Notes under the pieces: model-generated
What the model saw: only the letters and a program-made list of their open reading frames with translations
What the model was told of the DNA's origin: nothing
Databases searched by the model: none
Program-made: the position numbers and the translations under genes
Shown here: piece after piece, positions 20,214 through 30,434 of the stretch
Layout: each line of letters starts with the position of its first letter
Position numbering within the stretch: the stretch's first letter is position 1
Source of the DNA: Halomonas sp. H10-9-1
GTDB lineage: Bacteria; Pseudomonadota; Gammaproteobacteria; Pseudomonadales; Halomonadaceae
Direction: 5' to 3'
Assembly: GCF_040147005.1 (NCBI RefSeq)
Contig: NZ_JAMSHO010000001.1
Span: forward strand, 1,426,001 to 1,490,000
DNA: 64,000 bases

Positions 20214-20250
20214 AACGCCCGGGTTTATCAACCCGGGCGTTTCTTGTTCT
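20214..20250 (+). terminator. Rho-independent terminator of rplM-rpsI
   Basis: A perfect 12-bp stem (AACGCCCGGGTT with its complement) and four-base loop is followed by TTCTTGTTCT, 23 bases after the rpsI stop. Confidence 0.9.
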
Positions 20251-20299
20251 GGGTCAACAATTTGTATGTGTTATGCCACCTTCGTCAAGGTCCTTTTCC

Positions 20300-20328
20300 T
20301 TGTGCAGGGCGGCTCGATTTCTTAACAT
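20300..20328 (+). promoter_or_regulatory. Predicted promoter for petABC
   Basis: TTGTGC and TAACAT are spaced by exactly 17 bases, about 80 bases before petA and after the rpsI terminator. Confidence 0.45.
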
Positions 20329-20407
20329 GTAGCGCATTTGGTGTCCGTGTTCGCGGGGATGATGCCCGTGATGGATCAACGGGTAAGCTGATGGGAGAAA
20401 CCTTGAA

Positions 20408-21007
20408 ATGGCAGATAACGGCGTGAACAAGGGTCGGCGCCGTTTCCTCGTGGGTGCCACCACCGTTGTAGGTGGGGTTGGTGCCGTCGGGGTTGCGGTC
20501 CCCTTTGTGGCTTCCTGGCAGCCGAGTGCCAGGGCGAGAGCGGCGGGCGCGCCGGTTCAGGCGGATGTGTCCAAGCTGGAGCCGGGTCAGCAGATGACCG
20601 TGGAGTGGCGTGGCAAGCCGGTATGGATCGTCAACCGTACGCCGGAGATGATCGAGCGGACCGAGGGGTTCGACGCCTCGCGACTGGCCGATCCCGACTC
20701 CGAAGTACCCCAGCAACCCGCCTATGTGACGGGGCCGCTGCGGGCCATCAAGCCCGAGATCGGGGTGCTGATCGGAATCTGTACCCACCTGGGCTGCTCA
20801 CCGCTGTTCAAGCCTGAGCCCAACGCCGAGGGTGTGGGCACCGACGACTGGCCGGGCGGCTACTTCTGCCCCTGTCACGGTTCGCGTTTCGATCTGGCGG
20901 GTCGGGTATTCCGCAACGTGCCGGCGCCCACCAACCTGGAGATCCCGCCATACCGCTTCGAGACCGACGACATCATTGTCGTGGGCGAAGATGAGGAGAC
21001 TGCCTGA
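20408..21007 (+). CDS. petA: Ubiquinol-cytochrome c reductase Rieske iron-sulfur subunit
   Basis: The 199-residue protein begins with a basic twin-arginine-like leader (GRRRFLVGATTVVGGVG), a membrane anchor for a Tat-exported domain. The [2Fe-2S] ligands are Cys125 and His127 (CTHLGC) and Cys154 and His157 (CPCHGS), with Cys130 and Cys156 likely forming the stabilising disulfide. It passes electrons from ubiquinol to cytochrome c1. Its stop overlaps the petB start (TGATG). Confidence 0.97.
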   Translation: MADNGVNKGRRRFLVGATTVVGGVGAVGVAVPFVASWQPSARARAAGAPVQADVSKLEPGQQMTVEWRGKPVWIVNRTPEMIERTEGFDASRLADPDSEVPQQPAYVTGPLRAIKPEIGVLIGICTHLGCSPLFKPEPNAEGVGTDDWPGGYFCPCHGSRFDLAGRVFRNVPAPTNLEIPPYRFETDDIIVVGEDEETA

Positions 21008-22266
21008 TGGGTAACCCGAACAAGGCGATGGCGGAAAAGGGCATCATGCGCTGGGTGGATGAGCGCTTCCCCGCGACGCAGATGTGGCAGGAGCACCTGT
21101 CCAAGTACTACGCCCCCAAGAACTTCAACTTCTGGTACTTCTTCGGCTCGCTGGCACTGCTGGTGCTGGTCAACCAGATCCTCACCGGCATCTGGCTGAC
21201 CATGAGCTACAACCCCTCCGCGGAAGGCGCCTTCGCCTCCGTCGAGTACATCATGCGCGACGTGGAGTGGGGCTGGCTGATCCGCTACCTGCACTCCACC
21301 GGTGCCACGGCCTTCTTCGTGGTCGTGTACCTGCACATGTTCCGTGGCCTGCTCTACGGCTCCTACAAGGCGCCACGCGAGCTGGTGTGGATCTTTGGCA
21401 TGGCGATCTACCTGGCGCTGATGGCCGAGGCCTTCATGGGCTACCTGCTCCCCTGGGGCCAGATGTCCTACTGGGGTGCCCAGGTCATCATCTCGCTGTT
21501 CTCCGCCATCCCGGTGATCGGTCCCGATCTCACCCAGTGGGTGCGTGGTGACTTCCTGATCTCCGGTATCACCCTCAACCGCTTCTTCGCGCTGCACGTG
21601 GTGGCGCTGCCCATCGTGATCCTGGCGCTGGTGGTGCTGCACATCATCGCCCTGCACGAGGTCGGTTCCAACAACCCGGACGGCATCGACATCAAGCAGA
21701 AGAAGGACGAGACCGGCAAGCCCCTGGACGGCATCCCCTTCCATCCGTACTACACGGTGAAGGATATCGTTGGCGTGGCGGTGTTCCTGTTCGTCTTCGC
21801 GGTGGTGATCTTCTACTTCCCCGAAGGGGGCGGCTACTTCCTCGAGAAGCCCAACTTCGAGCCGGCCAACCCGCTGAAGACCCCGGATCATATCGCACCG
21901 GTGTGGTACTTCACGCCCTTCTACGCGATCCTGCGCGCCATCAACTTCTCGTTGTTCGGCCTCGACGCCAAGCTCCTGGGCGTGATCTGCATGGGGGCGG
22001 CCATCGCGGTGCTGTTCGTGCTGCCCTGGCTTGACCGCAGCCCGGTGCGCTCCATCCGCTACAAGGGCTGGATCTCCAAGGTGATGCTGGTGCTGTTCGC
22101 CATCAGCTTCGTGATCCTCGGGGTGCTTGGGGTGCTGCCCGCTACCGATGGTCGGACCCTGGTGGCTCAGATCTGCACCGCCATCTACTTTGCCTTCTTC
22201 CTGCTGATGCCGTTCTACACCCGGCTGGAGAAGACCAAACCCGTTCCGGAGAGGGTGACTGGCTAA
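21007..22266 (+). CDS. petB: Cytochrome b subunit of the bc1 complex
   Basis: The 419-residue membrane protein has the cytochrome b N-terminal region (FNFWYFFGSLALLVLVNQI) and C-terminal region with the Qo-site PEW-like segment, here at DHIAPVWYFTPFYAIL. It carries two b hemes and the quinone sites of complex III. The gene overlaps petA and petC by one to three bases each, forming a tight operon. It is a single full-length cytochrome b, not the split form. Confidence 0.97.
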   Translation: MGNPNKAMAEKGIMRWVDERFPATQMWQEHLSKYYAPKNFNFWYFFGSLALLVLVNQILTGIWLTMSYNPSAEGAFASVEYIMRDVEWGWLIRYLHSTGATAFFVVVYLHMFRGLLYGSYKAPRELVWIFGMAIYLALMAEAFMGYLLPWGQMSYWGAQVIISLFSAIPVIGPDLTQWVRGDFLISGITLNRFFALHVVALPIVILALVVLHIIALHEVGSNNPDGIDIKQKKDETGKPLDGIPFHPYYTVKDIVGVAVFLFVFAVVIFYFPEGGGYFLEKPNFEPANPLKTPDHIAPVWYFTPFYAILRAINFSLFGLDAKLLGVICMGAAIAVLFVLPWLDRSPVRSIRYKGWISKVMLVLFAISFVILGVLGVLPATDGRTLVAQICTAIYFAFFLLMPFYTRLEKTKPVPERVTG

Positions 22267-23033
22267 TGAAAAAGCAACTGTTCGCACTGCTCTTCGCGCT
22301 GGTACCCCTGGCGGCGATGGCCGCGGGGGGGGCGAGCGTGCCGTTTCACATGACGCCCGACCTCGAGGACAAGGCGTCGCTGCAGCGGGGCATGCAGCTC
22401 TACACCAACTACTGTATGGGGTGTCACTCCCTCGGGCACCAGCGCTTCGCGCGGGCCGCCGAGGATCTGGGGATGCCCCAGGACCTGGTCGAGGAGCACC
22501 TGATCTTCTCCTCCGACCTGGCCTTCAATGACCAGATGCACAGCGCCATGGACAGCGGCGATGGCACGGCCTGGTTCGGGGCGCCGCCGCCCGACCTGAC
22601 CCTGGAGTCGCGCCTGCGTGGCACCGACTGGATCTACTCCTACTTGCTCTCGTTCTACAAGGACCCGAGCACCGGCACCGGGGTGAACAACACCGTGTTC
22701 GACCTGGTGGCCATGCCCAACGTGCTGGAGCCGCTGCAGGGCGTGCAGGAGATGGTGTGTGCCGAGACCGACCGTCCGGTCGATGGTGCCGAGCTCGACC
22801 CGCTGACCGGCAAGTACCAGTCCTGCGCGACCCTGCAGGTGACGCAGCCGGGGGAGCTGGAGCCGGATGAGTTCGAGGAAGTGGTCTACGACCTGACGAA
22901 CTTCCTGGCCTATGTCGGCGAGCCCTCCAAGCTCCAGGCCCAGGCGCTGGCGCCCAAGGTGCTGATCTTCATCTTCATCTTCGGTGTCATCGCCTACCTG
23001 CTCAAGCGCGAGTACTGGCGCGACATCCACTGA
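22266..23033 (+). CDS. petC: Cytochrome c1 of the bc1 complex
   Basis: The 255-residue protein has a signal peptide (about 1-20), the heme c motif CMGCH (Cys50, Cys53, His54) and a C-terminal transmembrane anchor (VLIFIFIFGVIAYLLKREYW). It accepts electrons from the Rieske protein and hands them to cytochrome c. It ends the petABC operon, and its ATG overlaps the petB stop. Confidence 0.97.
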   Translation: MKKQLFALLFALVPLAAMAAGGASVPFHMTPDLEDKASLQRGMQLYTNYCMGCHSLGHQRFARAAEDLGMPQDLVEEHLIFSSDLAFNDQMHSAMDSGDGTAWFGAPPPDLTLESRLRGTDWIYSYLLSFYKDPSTGTGVNNTVFDLVAMPNVLEPLQGVQEMVCAETDRPVDGAELDPLTGKYQSCATLQVTQPGELEPDEFEEVVYDLTNFLAYVGEPSKLQAQALAPKVLIFIFIFGVIAYLLKREYWRDIH

Positions 23034-23051
23034 TCCACCGCGGTGGACAAT

Positions 23052-23086
23052 GCGGGGGCGCACGGCCATCGGCCATGCGCCCCCGC
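23052..23086 (+). terminator. Probable terminator after petC
   Basis: An 11-bp stem (GCGGGGGCGCA with its complement) and 13-base loop lies just past petC. No U-run follows, so it may act with Rho or as a stability hairpin. Confidence 0.5.
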
Positions 23087-23130
23087 GACGTATGTACCGC
23101 GAAACGCTCCTCCGCGGAGCGCTGCCCGCG

Positions 23131-23139
23131 TGCTATCAT
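23131..23139 (+). promoter_or_regulatory. Extended -10 promoter for sspA
   Basis: TGCTATCAT is an extended -10 element (TG-n-TATCAT) 31 bases before sspA. A hairpin (GCTCC-TCCGC-GGAGC) sits just upstream where a -35 element would be. Confidence 0.5.
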
Positions 23140-23169
23140 AGCCGTTCGATTTGATGCGAGGATTGTTTC

Positions 23170-23796
23170 ATGGGTGTAGTGGCCAAGCGGTCGTCGATGA
23201 TCTTCTATTCCGGTGGTACCGACCACTTCAGTCATCGAGTGCGTATCGTGCTCGCCGAGAAGGGTGTGGCGGTAGACATCCTGGAAGTCACCCAGGACCA
23301 GCACCCCGAGGAGCTCGCCGATCTCAACCCCTACAACAGCGTGCCGACCCTGCTGGATCGTGAGCTGGTGTTGTATGAGTCCAAGGTGATGATGGAGTAC
23401 CTGGACGAGCGCTTCCCGCATCCTCCGCTGCTGCCGGTCTACCCGGTGGCGCGAGCCCAGAGCCGCCTCTGGATGCACCGCATCGAGCGCGAGTGGTGCC
23501 CTCTGGTGGAGCAGATCGAGCAGGGGGCCAAGAAGGAGGCGGACAAGGCGCGCAAGGAGCTGCGCGAGAGCCTGGTGGGCATCTCGCCCATCTTCGAGGA
23601 CATGGCGTTCTTCATGAGCGAGGAGTTCACGCTGGTGGACTGCTGCCTGGCCCCGATCCTGTGGCGCCTGCCGGCGCTGGGCATCGAGCTGCCCGAGAAG
23701 CAGGTGGCGCCACTGCTCGGCTACATGGAGCGGGTCTTCGAGCGTGAAGGCTTCAAGGCCTCGCTGAGTGAGCGCGAGCGCGAGATGCGCAGCTGA
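23170..23796 (+). CDS. sspA: Stringent starvation protein A
   Basis: The 208-residue protein has the glutathione-S-transferase fold, with a thioredoxin-like N-terminal half ([23 protein letters not shown]) and an alpha-helical C-terminal half. SspA binds RNA polymerase and alters transcription in starvation and acid stress; it lacks GST activity. It is followed by sspB 50 bases later, the conserved pair, and follows petABC as in Pseudomonas. Confidence 0.96.
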   Translation: MGVVAKRSSMIFYSGGTDHFSHRVRIVLAEKGVAVDILEVTQDQHPEELADLNPYNSVPTLLDRELVLYESKVMMEYLDERFPHPPLLPVYPVARAQSRLWMHRIEREWCPLVEQIEQGAKKEADKARKELRESLVGISPIFEDMAFFMSEEFTLVDCCLAPILWRLPALGIELPEKQVAPLLGYMERVFEREGFKASLSEREREMRS

Positions 23797-23846
23797 TACA
23801 CTTCCGGTCGCCTGCGGGCGGCCGTTCAACGGAGGAGGGCCAGACG

Positions 23847-24335
23847 ATGGATTCCAGTCGTCCCAACCTATCCAGTCGCCCCTACCTGGCCAGGGCCCTG
23901 TTCCAGTGGCTGCTGGACAACGATCTCACCCCGCATATCGTGGTCGATGCGGAGCATCCCGAGGTCGAGATCCCGCGGCAGTTCGTGCAGAACGGCCAGA
24001 TCGTCCTCAACCTGTCGCCGACCGCGGTGCGCGATCTCGCCATGGAGAACGACGCGATCAGCTTCGGGGCCCGCTTCGGCGGCCAGCCCATGCGGGTGAT
24101 GGTGCCGAGCGATGCCCTGGTGGCGATCTACGGTCGCGAGAATGGCGTGGGCATGGTCTTCGGCCATGAGCCGGTGATGCCCCGGCCCGCCGACGCCAGC
24201 GATGAGGAGGCGCCGACGCTGACCGAGGTGGAGAGCGCTGCTGAAGCTTCGGCAGAGGAGGCGCTTCCGGTCGAGGATGACGAGGGCAGCCGTCGTCCAC
24301 CCAGGGGGAAACCCTCGTTGCGCGTGATCAAGTAG
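23847..24335 (+). CDS. sspB: ClpXP adaptor SspB
   Basis: The 162-residue protein has the substrate-binding domain of SspB in its first 105 residues (RPYLARALFQWLLDNDLTPHIVV) and an acidic, flexible tail. It ends in a conserved basic ClpX-docking segment (RGKPSLRVIK). It tethers ssrA-tagged proteins to ClpXP. GGAGGAGGG precedes the ATG. Confidence 0.96.
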   Translation: MDSSRPNLSSRPYLARALFQWLLDNDLTPHIVVDAEHPEVEIPRQFVQNGQIVLNLSPTAVRDLAMENDAISFGARFGGQPMRVMVPSDALVAIYGRENGVGMVFGHEPVMPRPADASDEEAPTLTEVESAAEASAEEALPVEDDEGSRRPPRGKPSLRVIK

Positions 24336-24354
24336 CTTCTGGTCAGGCGCTGAA

Positions 24355-24394
24355 AACGCAGTACGGCAGGCCCTTGGGCCTGCCGTACTGCGTT
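24355..24394. terminator. Strong bidirectional terminator between sspB and dolP
   Basis: A perfect stem of 17 bp (starting AACGCAGTACGGCAGGC) with a six-base loop lies between convergent stops. A TTTT run follows it on the minus strand; on the plus strand the tail is GTT. Confidence 0.85.
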
Positions 24395-24432
24395 GGCGGC
24401 CTGGTGTCGGACACGCCGCTCAGTCGAGCCCG

Positions 24433-25628
<1,196 letters not shown>

Positions 25629-25997
25629 TTAGTAGGCATCGAAGGCATTGACCACCCACTGAATGTCGAGTTCGGGCGGCAGGCCGGTCACGGCTACCAC
25701 ATCGAAGCGGCAGGGACATGATAGCCGGTTGCGCTGGAGATAAAAACGCGCCGCCCGGATCAGGCGGCGCTGCTTGGTGGCGGTGATGGTCTCGAGGGGG
25801 TGGCCATGACGGGTATCGGCACGGTGGCGTACCTCGACGAAGACCAGGGTGTCGCCGTCACGCATTACCAGGTCCAGCTCGCCGCCCTTGGCGTGCTGGT
25901 TGGCGGCCACCGGCGTTAGGCCGCGTTCGACCAGCCAGGTCGCGACGAGGCGCTCGATGGCCTCGCCGCGTGCCCGCGCGTCACGGGGACCGGTCAT
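25629..25997 (-). CDS. yraN: UPF0102 family protein YraN
   Basis: The 122-residue protein has a restriction-endonuclease-like fold signature (GELDLVMRDGDTLVFVEVRHR, shown partly) seen in all YraN proteins. A nuclease role, including Holliday-junction resolvase, has been suggested for the family but not settled. Its start overlaps the lpoA stop by 17 bases, so the two are coupled. Confidence 0.9.
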   Translation of the reverse strand: MTGPRDARARGEAIERLVATWLVERGLTPVAANQHAKGGELDLVMRDGDTLVFVEVRHRADTRHGHPLETITATKQRRLIRAARFYLQRNRLSCPCRFDVVAVTGLPPELDIQWVVNAFDAY

Positions 25998-27732
25998 CGC
26001 CGAGCAGGCCCGGGATCAGTACCGGCTGCGGCACGCCGTTGACGAAGCGTGCCCAGGGCAGCAGGCGTTCGACCCGGCCGTCGGGCTGCGGCCGCAGGGT
26101 GCCGGTGGCGCCGAACAGCTCGCTGCCCGAGAGCAGCTGGAGCTGGGGCAGCCGCAGCGCCAGCTCGAGGGCGTCGACCCCCATGGCGTTCAAGCGGAAC
26201 AGGTTGGGGTCCGACTCCTCGCGCAGCGCGCGGTAGCTCGCGGTGAAGGGCAGGGCATCCTCGCCACCCACGGCGGCATCGGGGATCTGCCAGGGAATGT
26301 CGAGGAACAGCACGTCATTCAGGTCGCCGTCGAGGCGCGGGTTGAGCCGCCCGCTGAACAGGTGCGAGGTGGCATACACCGGCAGGTTTGGGGCGCCATA
26401 ATAGTCCAGGGTCGGCGGTACCTGGCGCGCGTAGTCGGGCAGCGCCAGCATGAACAGGGCGTCGGGGCGTGCCTCGGCGATGGTGCGGCGGGTGCTCTCG
26501 GTGGCCGCGGCCGCGGGGTTGTAGCGTACGGCGCGGGTGACCTCGCCGCCCTGGGCGCGCCACTCGTCCCAGAAGGCCTCGCCGACACGGCGGCCCCAGT
26601 CGTTGTCGGGCACCAGCAGGGCGGCACGGCGGTGGCCGTCGCGCCAGGCGCGTCGGGCGGCCTGGCGGGCCTCGTCCTCGGCGGAGAGGCCGTATTGGAA
26701 GAGTCCCGCGGGAGAGTTGCCGCCCGCCGAGGCGTAGTTGAGTGCCAGGGTGGGCAGTGGCACCCGGTCGCGGTGCTGGAGCTCGTTGACCCGGTCCTTG
26801 TCGAGGGGGCCGATCACGACCTGGGCGCCACGATTCTCGGCCTCCCGGTAGAGCGCCTCGAGGCTGCCGCTCGTATCATCGATGAAGCTCAGGCGGACGT
26901 CGGTGTCGTTCGACAGGCGGTGCTGGGTACGAATGCCATCGGCGATGGCCGTGGCGATTCGGGACAGCGGGCCGGATTCGGGCAGCAGCACGGCGATATG
27001 CTGCACCTCCTGGCCGCTCAGTTCACGCAGGGCTAGCAGGTCCGCCGGCAGTCGGCGGGCCGCCGGGTGGCGCTGGTTGCGGCTGCGCCAGTCGTCCAGG
27101 CGCAAGAACAGCCGCTCGATATCGCCACTGCCGCTGCGCACCGTCTCGCTCAGTTCGACCCAGCCGCGGGTCAGGGCATCACCCTGTTCGCCGAGCCGGG
27201 TCAGTCGACGCCCGTCGAGGCCCCCCAGGGCACGCCAGATGGGGTCATTGAGCGCCTCGTCATCGGATTCCGCCTGCACCGCCAGGAGTGCCTCGGCCGC
27301 GGCGAGGGGTTCATCCACCTCGAGCAGGGCCAGGCCCCGCTGCTCACGCAGGGCCAGCGCTTGGCCACGATTGAGCTCCAGCCCGTCGAGCTCCTGGGTG
27401 GCTCGTATCACCGCCTGGGGGTCGCCTTCGCTCTCGCCGAGATCGGCCAGCAGCAGTGCCCAGCGTGCCCGCTGGTCGCCGCTCAGCCGCGCGTCGTCGA
27501 TGTTGCGGGCGATCTCGAGCGCCTGGGTGCGCGCTCCCTGGCGTGCTAGGATATCCGCCGCATCCAGCCGCGTGCGGGCCGCCTGGGTCGGCTCCTGTTG
27601 CTGGGCCCGCTCGAGCAGGCTCGCGGGATCGTCATCCGGGATGCGCTCGATGATACCCGGCCGGTAGGCGCAGCCGACCAGCAGTAGCGCGAGGAGTGCC
27701 GTGGCCAGCAGGCCGCGTGTGTGTGTGAGCAT
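25981..27732 (-). CDS. lpoA: Outer-membrane lipoprotein LpoA, activator of penicillin-binding protein
   Basis: The 583-residue lipoprotein has lipobox LVGC (Cys21). A TPR-like helical N-terminal domain (about 35-235) is followed by a periplasmic-binding-protein-like C-terminal domain (from HIAVLLPESGPLSRIATAIADG). LpoA reaches across the periplasm to stimulate the class A synthase PBP1a. It diverges from rsmI across 51 bases, a conserved pairing. Confidence 0.93.
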   Translation of the reverse strand: MLTHTRGLLATALLALLLVGCAYRPGIIERIPDDDPASLLERAQQQEPTQAARTRLDAADILARQGARTQALEIARNIDDARLSGDQRARWALLLADLGESEGDPQAVIRATQELDGLELNRGQALALREQRGLALLEVDEPLAAAEALLAVQAESDDEALNDPIWRALGGLDGRRLTRLGEQGDALTRGWVELSETVRSGSGDIERLFLRLDDWRSRNQRHPAARRLPADLLALRELSGQEVQHIAVLLPESGPLSRIATAIADGIRTQHRLSNDTDVRLSFIDDTSGSLEALYREAENRGAQVVIGPLDKDRVNELQHRDRVPLPTLALNYASAGGNSPAGLFQYGLSAEDEARQAARRAWRDGHRRAALLVPDNDWGRRVGEAFWDEWRAQGGEVTRAVRYNPAAAATESTRRTIAEARPDALFMLALPDYARQVPPTLDYYGAPNLPVYATSHLFSGRLNPRLDGDLNDVLFLDIPWQIPDAAVGGEDALPFTASYRALREESDPNLFRLNAMGVDALELALRLPQLQLLSGSELFGATGTLRPQPDGRVERLLPWARFVNGVPQPVLIPGLLGDDRSP

Positions 27733-27783
27733 GAATCCTTCCTTTCTTCATCCTTCGTATCGGGAGCCCGCCGAGGAGGCGAC

Positions 27784-28641
27784 GTGTCAGAACCGAACTC
27801 AGCTTCATTGTACGTGGTCGCCACGCCGATTGGGAATCTGGCCGACCTGAGTCCGCGTGCCGCCCGAGTGCTCGGCGAGGTGGCGCTGGTCGCCGCGGAG
27901 GATACCCGGCACACCGCACGCCTGCTGCGTCATCTGGGGGTGCAGGTGCCCCTGCTGTCGCTGCACGAGCACAACGAGGCGGCGCGGGTCGAGCGTATCG
28001 ATGCGCACCTGGCCGCCGGTGAGTCGATTGCCCTGGTCTCCGATGCGGGCACGCCGTTGATCAGCGATCCCGGCTTCGTGCTGGTGCGCGAGCTGCGCGC
28101 CCGGGGGCGGCGCATCGTGCCGGTTCCCGGGGCCTGTGCGCTGGTCGCCGCCCTCTCGGCCGCGGGCCTGCCTACCGACCGCTTCACCTTCCATGGCTTC
28201 TTGCCGGCCAAGGGTGGGGCGCGCCGGGCGCAGCTCGAGGAGCTGGCAGCGCGCACCGAGACCCTGGTCTTCTATGAATCGCCCCATCGCATCCGCGATA
28301 CCCTGACGGACATCGATACGCTGTTCGGTGAGCGTCGCCTGGTGCTGGCTCGGGAGCTGACCAAGGCCTTCGAGACCTTCCTGTCGGGCAGTGCGGCCGA
28401 GCTTTCCCGGTGCATGGAGGAGGATCCGAACCAGGCCCGCGGCGAGTTCGTGGTGATGATGGCCGGTGCGCCCCCTCGCGAGCAGGGGGGGAGCGGCCAG
28501 GTGGAGGGAGAGGCGCTGCTCGCAGCGCTGCTGGCCGAGGGCGTCGGTGTCAAGCAGGCCGCCGCGGTGGCGTCGCGGGTGCTGGGGGGCGCCAAGAAGG
28601 CCTGGTATGCCCGCGCCCAGGCGTTGAAAGAGCGGGAGTAG
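27784..28641 (+). CDS. rsmI: 16S rRNA 2'-O-ribose methyltransferase RsmI
   Basis: The 285-residue SAM-dependent enzyme of the tetrapyrrole-methylase fold has the motifs LYVVATPIGNLADLSPRA, AEDTRHT and LVSDAGTPLISDPGF. It methylates the ribose of C1402 in 16S rRNA, in the decoding centre. The GTG start is preceded by AGGAGG at ideal spacing. A TPS-like linker and basic C-terminal domain complete the usual length. Confidence 0.96.
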   Translation: MSEPNSASLYVVATPIGNLADLSPRAARVLGEVALVAAEDTRHTARLLRHLGVQVPLLSLHEHNEAARVERIDAHLAAGESIALVSDAGTPLISDPGFVLVRELRARGRRIVPVPGACALVAALSAAGLPTDRFTFHGFLPAKGGARRAQLEELAARTETLVFYESPHRIRDTLTDIDTLFGERRLVLARELTKAFETFLSGSAAELSRCMEEDPNQARGEFVVMMAGAPPREQGGSGQVEGEALLAALLAEGVGVKQAAAVASRVLGGAKKAWYARAQALKERE

Positions 28642-28652
28642 GGCGGCCGGCG

Positions 28653-28681
28653 TTGAGGGGCGGCCGGGGCACTGGTATCCT
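28653..28681 (+). promoter_or_regulatory. Predicted promoter of rnpB
   Basis: TTGAGG and TATCCT are separated by 17 bases, with an extended -10 (TGGTATCCT). It predicts a transcript start about seven bases later, where the RNase P RNA fold begins. Confidence 0.65.
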
Positions 28682-28687
28682 TGCCGC

Positions 28688-29040
<353 letters not shown>

Positions 29041-29120
29041 CTTGTTTTATGAGTTTCAGAGCTTTCAGTTTCAGACCGGCGGCGGAACTCTTCGTCGCCC
29101 CACCGTGGATCGAGAAGCCC

Positions 29121-30074
29121 ATGCCGTCCGCCCCTGATACCCCACCACAGGGTTTTCGCCACGCCAGCGTGTTGCTCGACGGTGCGGTCGAGGCCCTGGT
29201 CCACGATGCCGATGGTGCCTATCTGGACGGCACCTTCGGTCGCGGCGGCCACTCCCGGGAGATCCTCGCGCGCCTCTCGCCCCGGGGCCGGCTGCTGGCC
29301 ATCGATCGTGATCCCCAGGCGATCGCCGAGGCCGCCGCTATCGAGGATCCGCGCTTTAGCATCGAGCGTGCCGAGTTCGCCCGCCTCGGCGAGGTCGCCC
29401 AGAGGCATGACCTGCACGGCCGCCTGGCTGGGGTGTTGCTCGATATCGGGGTCTCCTCCCCTCAGCTCGATGATCCCGAGCGCGGCTTCAGCTTCCTGCG
29501 TGATGGCCCGTTGGACATGCGCATGGATCCGACCCGGGGCGAGAGCGCGGCGGGCTTCATCGCTCGGGCCGGGGAGGCCGAGCTTGCGCGGGTGTTCAAG
29601 GAGTACGGCGAGGAGCGCTCTGCCCGGCGCCTGGCCAAGGCGATCCTCGAGCGGCGCAGTGAGCGGTGCTTCGAGCGCACCGCCGACCTGGCCGAGGTGG
29701 TCAAGGCCGCGCATCCCGCCTGGGAGAAGCACAAGCACCCCGCCACCCGGGTGTTCCAGGCCCTGCGTATCCAGGTCAATGGTGAGCTCGAGCAGCTCGA
29801 TGCGGCCCTGGAGGCGGCCCTGGAGGCCCTGGCGCCCGGGGGGCACCTGGTGGTGATCAGCTTTCACTCCCTGGAGGATCGTCGGGTCAAGCGCTTCATC
29901 CGGCACCACGTGCGGGGCGATACCCATCTGCCGCGGGGCATCCCGATTCGTGACGAGCAGCTCGAGCGCCGCCTCGAGGCGGTCGGCAAGGCCCAGCGCC
30001 CCGGAGAGGCAGAGGTCAAGGAGAACCCCCGTGCGCGTAGCGCGGTGATGCGAGTGGCGCGCAAGCGCTATTGA
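29121..30074 (+). CDS. rsmH: 16S rRNA m4C1402 methyltransferase RsmH
   Basis: The 317-residue methyltransferase has SAM-binding sequence [16 protein letters not shown] and the motif [12 protein letters not shown]. It methylates N4 of C1402, the same nucleotide RsmI modifies at the ribose. It is the first gene of the division cluster here; no mraZ lies before it. The ATG at [14 protein letters not shown] lies after the rnpB end; the longer frame starts inside rnpB and is rejected. Confidence 0.96.
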   Translation: MPSAPDTPPQGFRHASVLLDGAVEALVHDADGAYLDGTFGRGGHSREILARLSPRGRLLAIDRDPQAIAEAAAIEDPRFSIERAEFARLGEVAQRHDLHGRLAGVLLDIGVSSPQLDDPERGFSFLRDGPLDMRMDPTRGESAAGFIARAGEAELARVFKEYGEERSARRLAKAILERRSERCFERTADLAEVVKAAHPAWEKHKHPATRVFQALRIQVNGELEQLDAALEAALEALAPGGHLVVISFHSLEDRRVKRFIRHHVRGDTHLPRGIPIRDEQLERRLEAVGKAQRPGEAEVKENPRARSAVMRVARKRY

Positions 30075-30110
30075 TGATGTGGCATTTCATGGGGCATTGA
30101 AGGAGTCGGC

Positions 30111-30434
30111 ATGACACAGGGACGGTCGTTTACCGCGCGCCTCGCCTGGCCCTCGGCGCTGCGCCTGAACCCGCGAGCGCTGCTGGTTCTGGTGTTGCTG
30201 ATGGCCTGCCTGGTGAGCGCCCTGGCGGTGATCGCCATCAGCCATCTGACCCGCGAAGAGTATGCTGCCTTGCAGCAGCTCGAGCGTGAGCAGCAGCAGC
30301 TGCAGACCGAGTGGGGTCAGCTGTTGCTCGAAGAGAGTGCCTGGTCGTCGCCGGCGCGCATCGAGCGCCTGGCCCTGGAGCGCCTGGAGATGCGCCTGCC
30401 CGGCGTGGACGAGGTGGAGGTGATCCGGCGATGA
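30111..30434 (+). CDS. ftsL: Cell-division protein FtsL
   Basis: The 107-residue bitopic protein has a cytoplasmic N-terminus, one transmembrane helix (LLVLVLLMACLVSALAVIAI) and a periplasmic leucine-zipper-like coiled coil (YAALQQLEREQQQLQTEWGQ). It forms the FtsQLB complex that activates FtsWI. AAGGAG precedes the ATG, and the stop overlaps ftsI (ATGA). Confidence 0.93.
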   Translation: MTQGRSFTARLAWPSALRLNPRALLVLVLLMACLVSALAVIAISHLTREEYAALQQLEREQQQLQTEWGQLLLEESAWSSPARIERLALERLEMRLPGVDEVEVIRR